Assembly: GCF_004364775.1 (NCBI RefSeq)
Contig: NZ_SOAL01000001.1
Location: forward strand, 310,001-374,000
Reading direction: 5' to 3'
Length of the DNA: 64,000 bases
From: Comamonas sp. JUb58
Lineage (GTDB): Bacteria; Pseudomonadota; Gammaproteobacteria; Burkholderiales; Burkholderiaceae_C
Shown here one piece after another: positions 8,840 through 15,655 of the stretch (position 1 is its first letter; every line of letters starts with the position of its first letter). The position numbers and the translations under genes were made by a program. Under the pieces are notes generated by a model, which was not told where the DNA came from, did not search any database, and saw nothing but the letters and a program-made list of their open reading frames with translations.

Positions 8840-9115
8840 CTACGTATCCTCTAGACGCAGCGAAAACGGGCTGCGCGGCCGTGAAAAACCGACAGTGTAT
8901 TCCTGTTAAAAACCCTAGTAAAAAACACAAAACGTCGAGATGCATTGTTATTTTCGTCAAATCGGCGAAACAACGACAATTTAAGGGTTAATACTGACAT
9001 TTCAGAGACAAGCTAGGGCCGGAATACCCGCGATAGCCCCGCATGCTGCGCCGGGTCTGACACGCTGGGCGCAGCACGCGGCCTACAATGGATCGATATT
9101 CCTCTAGCCAAATTC
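8840..9115. promoter_or_regulatory. Divergent promoter region, amino-acid operon and PHP gene
   Basis: A 276-bp gene-free interval between two divergently transcribed units, with an AT-rich core around 8885-8990 unlike the GC-rich flanks. Promoters for both directions should lie here. I found no consensus-grade -35/-10 pair with correct spacing and no strong palindrome. Confidence 0.5.
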
Positions 9116-10012
9116 ATGCCAGACATGCTGAACGCCGATCTGCACTGCCATTCCACGTTTTCCGACGGCACCCTGAGCCCGGAAGCGCTGGCGCAGCGTG
9201 CGCGCGAGCGGGGTGTGCAGCTCTGGGCGCTGACGGACCATGACGAGGTCAGTGGCCTGGACCGGGCCAGCGCGGCCGCCGCCCAGCAACAGCTGGCGTT
9301 TTTGAGCGGGGTGGAGATCTCGGTCAGCTTTGGCGAGACCACGGTGCACATCGTGGGCCTGGGCTTTGACTGGCAGCACGCCGGCCTGCGCGCCGGCCTG
9401 GCGCGCACACGAGGGGGCCGCGAGCAGCGTGCCCGCGACATGGCAGCCGGACTGGAAAAGGTTGGCATCGGCGGCGCCTACGAGGGCGCACTGCGCTATG
9501 TGGGCAACCCGGATCTGATCTCGCGCACGCACTTCGCGCGCTTTTTGGTGGATACGCGGGTCTGCCGCGATCCATCCGAAGTGTTTCGCCACTACCTGGT
9601 CGAGGGCAAGCCCGGCTTTGTGCCGCACCGCTGGGCCAGGCTGCAGGATGCGGTGCAGTGGATTGTCGAGGCTGGCGGCATGGCCGTCATCGCCCACCCT
9701 GCGCGCTACCACCTCAATGGCGGCGAAGAACATGCGCTGTTCTCGTCCTTCAAGGACTATGGTGGCCAAGGCGTGGAAGTGGTGACCGGCAGCCACTTTC
9801 CGCATGAATACGCGATCTATGCGGACATGGCCAAGAGCTTTGGCTTCTATGCCTCGCGCGGCTGCGATTTTCACAGCCCGGGCGAATCGGGCACCGATTT
9901 TGGTGCGCTGCCCCCGCTGCCCAATGGCGTAGCCCCCGTCTGGCAGGCGCTGGAGGGGCGCATCCTGCACCCGACCAACCCCAGCCCGCCGCCGCAGGCC
10001 GCTGTCCATTGA
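9116..10012 (+). CDS. PHP-domain phosphoesterase, RNase AM (RnmA/TrpH/YciV)-like
   Basis: Metal-dependent PHP-family enzyme, 298 aa. Members of this branch (E. coli YciV/RnmA) act as 5'-3' exonucleases on short RNAs and on 3',5'-bisphosphonucleotides. Metal-binding motifs are visible: DLHCHSTFSDG at the N-terminus, WALTDHDEVSG next, VIAHPARYHLN in the middle and CDFHSPGE near the C-terminus. It is followed after 50 bp by the YciO gene. The PHP/YciO pair is also adjacent in enterobacteria near trp genes, and here it precedes trpS. Confidence 0.88.
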   Translation: MPDMLNADLHCHSTFSDGTLSPEALAQRARERGVQLWALTDHDEVSGLDRASAAAAQQQLAFLSGVEISVSFGETTVHIVGLGFDWQHAGLRAGLARTRGGREQRARDMAAGLEKVGIGGAYEGALRYVGNPDLISRTHFARFLVDTRVCRDPSEVFRHYLVEGKPGFVPHRWARLQDAVQWIVEAGGMAVIAHPARYHLNGGEEHALFSSFKDYGGQGVEVVTGSHFPHEYAIYADMAKSFGFYASRGCDFHSPGESGTDFGALPPLPNGVAPVWQALEGRILHPTNPSPPPQAAVH

Positions 10013-10062
10013 CATAAGCCCCCTGCAGCAGTCCCCACGATAACAAGAGCAAAAGCAAGACC

Positions 10063-10698
10063 ATGGCCCAATATTTCGAGGTTCACCCAGACAATCCCCA
10101 GCCCCGCCTGCTCAAGCAGGCAGCCGCCATGCTCAAGGATGGCGGCATCCTGGCCGTTCCCACCGATTCCAGCTACGCCTTTGTCTGCGCGCTGGACAAC
10201 AAGCAGGTGGTGGACCGCCTGCGCCGCATTCGTCAGATTGACGACAAGCGCATGCTGACCTTGCTGTGCTGTGATTTGTCACAACTGTCGAGCTATGCGA
10301 TGGTGGACAACCACCAGTTCCGCATGCTCAAGCTGGGCACGCCCGGGCCCTTCACCTTCATTCTGGATGCCACCAAGGAAGTGCCCCGCCGCATCAGCCA
10401 CCCCTCGCGCAAAACCATTGGCCTGCGGGTGCCTGACAACAAGGGCCTGCTGATGCTGCTGGAGCTGCACGGCGAGCCGCTGCTGTCCACCACCTTGATC
10501 CCGCCCGGCGAGACCGAGCCCCTCAACGACCCCGAAGAGATCCGCGAGCGCTTTGAATCGCAGATTGAACTGGTCGTCAACGCCGGCCCCTGCCCGCTGG
10601 AGCCCACAACGATTGTCGACCTGACCCCCATGGGCACCGGGGGTGCGCCCGTGGTGGTGCGTGAGGGCCGGGGGCCGCTGGCGCAACTGGGTCTCTAG
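10063..10698 (+). CDS. YciO-type Sua5/YrdC family protein
   Basis: A 211-aa protein of the threonylcarbamoyl-AMP synthase superfamily. The N-terminus has the nucleotide-binding KDGGILAVPTDSSYAFVC and a basic RLRRIRQIDDKR segment, matching the RNA/nucleotide-binding face of YrdC folds. The YciO branch is distinct from TsaC/Sua5 and its physiological role is less certain, although YciO is reported to have related activity. Gene order PHP-YciO is conserved across proteobacteria. It starts 50 bp after the PHP gene. Confidence 0.85.
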   Translation: MAQYFEVHPDNPQPRLLKQAAAMLKDGGILAVPTDSSYAFVCALDNKQVVDRLRRIRQIDDKRMLTLLCCDLSQLSSYAMVDNHQFRMLKLGTPGPFTFILDATKEVPRRISHPSRKTIGLRVPDNKGLLMLLELHGEPLLSTTLIPPGETEPLNDPEEIRERFESQIELVVNAGPCPLEPTTIVDLTPMGTGGAPVVVREGRGPLAQLGL

Positions 10699-10883
10699 CC
10701 GCGATCTAGCCGCTTTCCTGCCGCTGGTACCCCTCCTGGCGCAGCGCCACCAGCAGGGGCTGCGCAAACGTTTGCTGCGGCCATTGCCATAGCCTGGCTG
10801 CGGCCACTGGCAAATCTGATAGGCTCGCCACTGCCTGGTGCGCTGTCGCGCGCCCTCCATCCCCTTTGACCAACGCTCCCTCC

Positions 10884-11537
10884 GTGAACGCTGACCTGAT
10901 ACAAACCGTTCTGATCTACGCACTGCCCGTGCTGTTCTCCATCACCGTGCACGAGGCCGCGCATGGCTATGCAGCGCGCCATTTTGGGGACAACACGGCC
11001 GCCATGCTGGGCCGCCTCACGCTCAACCCCCTCAAGCACATTGATCCCATCGGCACCATCCTGATGCCGCTGATGCTGTATTTCATGACCTCGGGCGCCT
11101 TTGTGTTTGGCTATGCCAAGCCCGTGCCCGTGGCCTTTGGCAATCTGCGCAACCCCAAGCGCGACATGATCTGGGTGGCACTGGCCGGCCCGGCCACCAA
11201 TTTTGTGCAGGCGCTGCTGTGGGCGCTGGTCTACGGCATCCTCATCGCCTCGGGCGTGGAGGAGCGCTTCTTCCTCAAGATGGCGCAGGCCGGGGTGCTG
11301 GTCAACCTGGTGATGTGGGCCTTCAACCTGTTTCCGCTGCCGCCGCTTGATGGTGGCCGGGTGCTGGTCGGCCTGCTGCCCTACAAGCAGGCGGTGGCCG
11401 TCTCCAAGATCGAGCCCTATGGCTTTTTCATCGTCATGGGTCTGGTAATCGCCGGCGTCGTCAGCACCTTCTGGATGCGCCCCCTGATGGCCCTGGGCTA
11501 CACCGTCGTCAGCGTGGTGCTGCTGCCCTTCAGCTGA
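10884..11537 (+). CDS. Site-2 protease family (M50) membrane metalloprotease
   Basis: Multi-pass membrane protease of the rhomboid-unrelated M50 family, about 217 aa. The zinc motif is HEAAHGY in the first hydrophobic segment and the third-ligand motif is PLPPLDGGRVL. Between them lies GPATNFVQALLWALVYG, the helix that packs under the active site. It lacks the PDZ domain of RseP and resembles small stand-alone M50 peptidases found before trpS in betaproteobacteria. The GTG at 10884 is chosen since NADLIQTVLIYALPV matches the usual N-terminus. A TTG at 10866 is the alternative, and neither has a clear Shine-Dalgarno. Confidence 0.85.
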   Translation: MNADLIQTVLIYALPVLFSITVHEAAHGYAARHFGDNTAAMLGRLTLNPLKHIDPIGTILMPLMLYFMTSGAFVFGYAKPVPVAFGNLRNPKRDMIWVALAGPATNFVQALLWALVYGILIASGVEERFFLKMAQAGVLVNLVMWAFNLFPLPPLDGGRVLVGLLPYKQAVAVSKIEPYGFFIVMGLVIAGVVSTFWMRPLMALGYTVVSVVLLPFS

Positions 11538-11588
11538 TCGCCAAGCCCCAACGCCCTGCCGCGCCGCAAAGCATATTGAATGATAGTT

Positions 11589-12881
11589 ATGACTAAGACA
11601 CGTTATCTCACTGGCATCACCCCTTCTGGAACGCCCCACCTGGGCAACTACGCCGGCATGATGCGCCCGGCCATCGCTGCCAGCCGCGCAGGCGATGTGG
11701 AGAACTTCTACTTCCTGGCCGACTACCACGCGCTGATCAAGTGCCAGGATCCCGAGCGCGTCAACCGCTCGACCCTGGAGATTGCAGCGAGCTGGCTGGC
11801 AGCGGGCCTGAACCCCGAGCATGTCACCTTCTACCGCCAGTCGGACATCCCCGAGATACCCGAGCTGACCTGGTTTTTGACCTGCGTCACCGGCAAGGGC
11901 GTGCTCAACCGCGCCCATGCCTACAAGGCCGCGCAGGACAAGAATGCCGAGTCCGGCAAGGACGGCGATGACGGCGTGACCGCAGGCCTGTTCATGTACC
12001 CGGTGCTGATGGGCGCCGACATTCTGGCCTTCAACGCCAACAAGGTGCCAGTGGGCCGCGACCAGATCCAGCACATCGAGATGGCGCGCGATATGGCGTC
12101 GAGCTTCAACCACCTGTATGGCGAGCATTTTGTGCTGCCCGAGGCCGCAGTGGACGACAACGTGGCAACCCTGGCCGGCCTGGACGGCCGCAAGATGAGC
12201 AAGAGCTACGACAACACGATCCCGCTGTTCTCGACCCCGGCCCAGCTCAAGAAGCTGATCGGCGGCATCGTCACCGACTCGCGCGCACCGGGCGAGCCCA
12301 AGGAAGTTGAAGGCTCGGCACTGTTCCAGATCTACCAGGCCTTTGCCAGCGCCGAGGAAACCGCAGCGCTGCGCCAGGCCTATGCCGACGGCATTGGCTG
12401 GGGCGATGCGAAGACCCTGCTGTTCGAATGCATTGACCGCGAGCTCGCTCCGTTGCGCGAACGCTACAACTACCTGATGGCCCACCCCCAGGAAGTAGAG
12501 GCTATTTTGCTGAAGGGTGCAGAGAAGGCACGTACATATTCGGGCCCTTTACTACACAAGTTACGTGGCGCTGTTGGCCTGCGGCCACTGACCCCGGCCA
12601 GCACCGCCGCTGCACCCAAGGCAGCCGCCAAGCAAGGGGGTGCCGCTTTCAAGCAGTACCGCGAGAAGGATGGCAAGTTCTACTTCAAGCTGGTGCGTGC
12701 CGATGGCGCGCTGCTGCTGCAAAGCCAGGGCTTTGATGCTCCGCGCGATGCCGGCGCGATGATTGCCCATTTGCAGGCCGCGCCGCAGAATCTGCAGGCT
12801 GCGATGGACAACCTGCAGCTGGGTGACAGCTTTTCACTTTCTGACGTGCAGTTGGCACTGAAAGAGATAGCCGAGAGTTAA
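11589..12881 (+). CDS. trpS: Tryptophanyl-tRNA synthetase with C-terminal extra module
   Basis: Class I synthetase charging tRNA(Trp), 430 aa. The HIGH-equivalent is PSGTPHLGNY and the KMSKS motif is GRKMSKSYDN. The core ends near residue 325. A linker rich in Ala/Pro/Lys then leads to about 80 extra residues (FKQYREKDGKFYFKLVRADG, then LLQSQGFDAPRDAG) resembling a DUF1508/YegP-like fold, and a short helical tail. The ATG at 11589 gives MTKTRYLTGI as in relatives; ATG 11580 adds three residues. The gene is 51 bp after the M50 gene and probably co-transcribed. Confidence 0.95.
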   Translation: MTKTRYLTGITPSGTPHLGNYAGMMRPAIAASRAGDVENFYFLADYHALIKCQDPERVNRSTLEIAASWLAAGLNPEHVTFYRQSDIPEIPELTWFLTCVTGKGVLNRAHAYKAAQDKNAESGKDGDDGVTAGLFMYPVLMGADILAFNANKVPVGRDQIQHIEMARDMASSFNHLYGEHFVLPEAAVDDNVATLAGLDGRKMSKSYDNTIPLFSTPAQLKKLIGGIVTDSRAPGEPKEVEGSALFQIYQAFASAEETAALRQAYADGIGWGDAKTLLFECIDRELAPLRERYNYLMAHPQEVEAILLKGAEKARTYSGPLLHKLRGAVGLRPLTPASTAAAPKAAAKQGGAAFKQYREKDGKFYFKLVRADGALLLQSQGFDAPRDAGAMIAHLQAAPQNLQAAMDNLQLGDSFSLSDVQLALKEIAES

Positions 12882-12975
12882 GAGACTGCCTATACTGCAT
12901 TTGCAACCAATTGTTGAAGCTGTCACCGTAGTGGCAACTTGCCCGTTTAACGCAGTGTGGAGTCGGTGATTCAAT

Positions 12976-13009
12976 TTGCTTTTATTATTGAGCCATCAAA
13001 TAAAAGCAA
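12976..13009. promoter_or_regulatory. Perfect 11-bp inverted repeat before the response-regulator gene
   Basis: TTGCTTTTATT (12976-12986) and AATAAAAGCAA (12999-13009) are exact reverse complements with a 12-nt spacer, ending 30 bp before the regulator start. The same stretch carries ATTGAGC twice. It could be an autoregulatory operator or a 5'-UTR hairpin. There is no U-tract to make it a terminator. Confidence 0.5.
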
Positions 13010-13038
13010 GCTATTGAGCTTTGTGGGAGTGAGCTGTT

Positions 13039-13746
13039 ATGAGAATTGTGGCACTGGATGATGATCTGGTGGTGTTGGATATGCTCTCCAAGACCATGGA
13101 GGCGGAGGGCCACGCCTGTACAACCCATTCCTCTGGCGCCTCGCTGATCAAGGACATGCGCCGCGAGACCTATGACCTGCTGATCCTGGACTGGCAGCTG
13201 CCAGACACCACGGGTCCGCAGGTGGTGCGCTGGATTCGAGAGAACGTCAACCAGGAGTTGCCGGTGCTCTTCATCACCAGCCGCCATGGCGAGGCCGATA
13301 TCGTGGAAGGACTGGAGTCGGGTGCGGATGATTTCATGATCAAACCGTTGCGCGTGGCCGAGTTGGTGGCGCGCGTGCGTGCCCTGCTGCGCCGCGCCTA
13401 CCCGGCGGCCACCAAGGGCACGCTGGAGTTTGGTCGCTACAAGTTCCTCTCCGATTCGCGCGCCCTGGAGGTCGATGGCAAGTTGGTGGAGCTGAAGAAC
13501 CGCGAGTACGACCTGGCGCTGTTCCTGTTCCAGAACATGGGCCGCCTGCTGTCGCGCGACCATCTGCGCGAAATCATCTGGGGCCAGAACTCTGATGTCA
13601 TCTCACGCTCGCTGGACACCCATGTATCGCGGCTGCGCACCCTGCTGGATCTGCGACCGGAGAACGGTTTCATCATCACGGCGGTCTACGGTGTAGGTTA
13701 CCGGTTTGAGGCCGTCAAACCGCTGTCCGAGGCGCAGCCTGAATAA
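13039..13746 (+). CDS. OmpR-family response regulator of the CHASE2/FecR module
   Basis: A 235-aa regulator: receiver domain (acidic DDD at residues 7-9, phospho-acceptor D51 in LLILDWQLPD, conserved Lys in DDFMIKPLR) followed by a winged-helix output domain (LKNREYDLALFLF, then SRSLDTHVSRLRTLL and VYGVGYRF). It is the first gene of a run that continues with the exported LysM-FecR protein and the CHASE2 histidine kinase, its likely partner. The start follows GGGAGTGAG, a good ribosome-binding site. Targets are unknown; the dyad just upstream suggests autoregulation. Confidence 0.93.
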   Translation: MRIVALDDDLVVLDMLSKTMEAEGHACTTHSSGASLIKDMRRETYDLLILDWQLPDTTGPQVVRWIRENVNQELPVLFITSRHGEADIVEGLESGADDFMIKPLRVAELVARVRALLRRAYPAATKGTLEFGRYKFLSDSRALEVDGKLVELKNREYDLALFLFQNMGRLLSRDHLREIIWGQNSDVISRSLDTHVSRLRTLLDLRPENGFIITAVYGVGYRFEAVKPLSEAQPE

Positions 13747-13774
13747 ATTTTCTGCCGTTGAATGCAGCGCGGTT

Positions 13775-13805
13775 TACGGCCAACACGCAACACGTGTTGG
13801 CCGTA
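13775..13805. terminator. Strong 13-bp perfect hairpin between regulator and FecR genes
   Basis: TACGGCCAACACG and CGTGTTGGCCGTA pair perfectly around the loop CAACA, then ATTTACTCTG follows. It sits 28 bp after the regulator stop and about 60 bp before the FecR-protein start. It may end or attenuate the regulator transcript, setting different levels for the downstream pair. Confidence 0.55.
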
Positions 13806-13867
13806 TTTACTCTGCGGCACGCAACGGCTCTGCCAGGCCTTGAAGTCTGGTTGCAAGGAGAGCCATT

Positions 13868-15595
13868 TTGATTCTTTCTCGTCTGCCGTTTTCTGCTGCC
13901 GTTTTGCTGGCCTTTGGCGTGGCCGCCCCTGGTCTTGCGCTGGCGGCATCGGCAGACCAGTTGCCCGATATCCGCCACACCGTGCAAAGCGGGGACACGC
14001 TGGAGGCCGTGGCCAAGCGCTACCTGAAGGACCCGCAGCAGTGGCGCGCCGTGGGCACGCTCAATGGCGTCAAGGATCCGCTGCGCCTGCCCATTGGCTC
14101 GGTCATCGTCATCCCTGCCAACATGGTGGGGTACCAGGAGGTGACCATCAGCCACATCAAGGGCGTGGCGCGCGTGCGCTCGCCGCTGGCCGGTGGCGAC
14201 TGGGAAAGTGCCGCATCGGGTACAACCCTGACCGAAGGTGATGAGCTGCAGGTACCCGCCGGCAGCTTTGTGACCTTGCGCTTTGCCGATGGCAGCTCGG
14301 TGCGCATCAATGAGAACTCCGAGCTCAAGCTCAGCGAGCTGCGCAAAAACAGCCGCACCGAGGAGCAGCAATCGGTGCTGGACCTGAGCCGTGGCGGGCT
14401 GGAATCCCACGTCACACCGGTGATGGACCAGCGCCGCAAGCGCAAGTTCGAGATCAAGACCCCGATGGCCACCACCAGCGTGCGCGGCACCGTGTTCTCG
14501 GTCAGCGTGACGGATTCGGGCAAAGCCATCACCGCGGTCGACCAGGGCGTCGTGCAGGTGCAGGGCCACCCGGCCCAGCCAACGGCGCGGCAGGCGGCAC
14601 AGCAGGCGCTGGTGCATGCCGGTTCGGGCGTGGCCGTACAGGCCAGCGGCCAGGTCGGCGCCACCGTGGCGCTGCTGGAGGCCCCGAGCCTGCAAGGCAA
14701 TCCTGCCGTGTTTGAGGACGCGAATTTCCTGACCCTGCAGGTCGGCGAAGTGCCGCGCGCCCAGCAATACGGCGTGCTGCTGGCACTCGATCCGGAGCTG
14801 TCGCGCGTGATCCTGCGCCAAAACCATGCCAGCCCGACCTTCAAGTTCGAGGCTGTACCCGATGGCACCTACTACATGAGCGCACGCGCCATTGACGACC
14901 AGGACATTCCGGGCAAACCCGCGACGCAGACCATCAAGGTCAAGGCCACCCCGATTCCGCCGCTCTATTCCAGCCCCGCACCAGAAGGCCTGATCGGCCT
15001 GTCCGATGGCGAGCTGCTCTGCACCGAAGGCGGCTCGGGCATTGCCGGCTACCGCATCCAGGTGTCGGCCAGCCGGGACTTCTCCACGCCTTTGCAAGAC
15101 AGCGGCGTGGTCGGCAACTGCCAGGCCACCGTCGCCAGCCTGGGCGTGGGCAGCTATTTCTGGCGTGCGGCCAGCGTGCGCAAGCTGGCCGATGGCAGCC
15201 TGGACCAGGGCCCGTTTGCGAAGCCCCAGGCCTTCAAGACCGGCAGCAACCCCAGCACCCTGGGTGCCGATGCACTGAGCGCCGGCGAGGCCAGCGCGCC
15301 CAATCTGCTGCAACTGTCCTGGCCGGCAGAGGCGGGCCAGCGCTTCAACCTGCAGCTGGCAACGGATGAGTCTTTTGCAGCCCCGCTGGCTACCGCCCAG
15401 CTGGACCAGCCACAGTGGACATCGGATGCGCTGGGTGCGGGCGACTACTACGTGCGCATCCAGGTGCTGGACCCGTCTGGTTTGAAGAGCCGCTATTCCG
15501 ATCCGCGCAAGCTGACGGTGGAGCCCTCGATCATCACCGGCTCAGGCGGTGTGCTCAAGACCGGTGAAGGCAAGGCCGTCCTCAGCCCGCGCTAA
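13868..15595 (+). CDS. Exported LysM- and FecR-domain protein
   Basis: A 575-aa exported protein. It has a signal peptide (SRLPFSAAVLLAFGVAAPG, cleavage after ALA), a LysM peptidoglycan-binding motif at about residues 38-90 (HTVQSGDTLEAVAKRYLKDP, then IPIGSVIVIP-like), and a FecR domain at about 110-225 (ADGSSVRINENSELKL, then TPMATTSVRGTVFSVSV). The C-terminal half has fibronectin/Ig-like beta-repeats ending GEGKAVLSPR. The TTG start is supported by AAGGAGAG 5-8 bp upstream. The gene lies between the response-regulator gene and the CHASE2 kinase gene, so it may present an envelope signal to the kinase. No partner sigma factor is adjacent, unlike classical FecR. Confidence 0.88.
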   Translation: MILSRLPFSAAVLLAFGVAAPGLALAASADQLPDIRHTVQSGDTLEAVAKRYLKDPQQWRAVGTLNGVKDPLRLPIGSVIVIPANMVGYQEVTISHIKGVARVRSPLAGGDWESAASGTTLTEGDELQVPAGSFVTLRFADGSSVRINENSELKLSELRKNSRTEEQQSVLDLSRGGLESHVTPVMDQRRKRKFEIKTPMATTSVRGTVFSVSVTDSGKAITAVDQGVVQVQGHPAQPTARQAAQQALVHAGSGVAVQASGQVGATVALLEAPSLQGNPAVFEDANFLTLQVGEVPRAQQYGVLLALDPELSRVILRQNHASPTFKFEAVPDGTYYMSARAIDDQDIPGKPATQTIKVKATPIPPLYSSPAPEGLIGLSDGELLCTEGGSGIAGYRIQVSASRDFSTPLQDSGVVGNCQATVASLGVGSYFWRAASVRKLADGSLDQGPFAKPQAFKTGSNPSTLGADALSAGEASAPNLLQLSWPAEAGQRFNLQLATDESFAAPLATAQLDQPQWTSDALGAGDYYVRIQVLDPSGLKSRYSDPRKLTVEPSIITGSGGVLKTGEGKAVLSPR

Positions 15596-15655
15596 GGGCA
15601 TGGCGACCCGGGCAGAGCGCCTGCTGCGGCTCTGCCCCGCCCACTGAAACCGCCC

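Noticed and set aside
13775..13805. Hairpin as an insertion-sequence end or attachment site
   Set aside because: No second copy, target duplication or transposase nearby.
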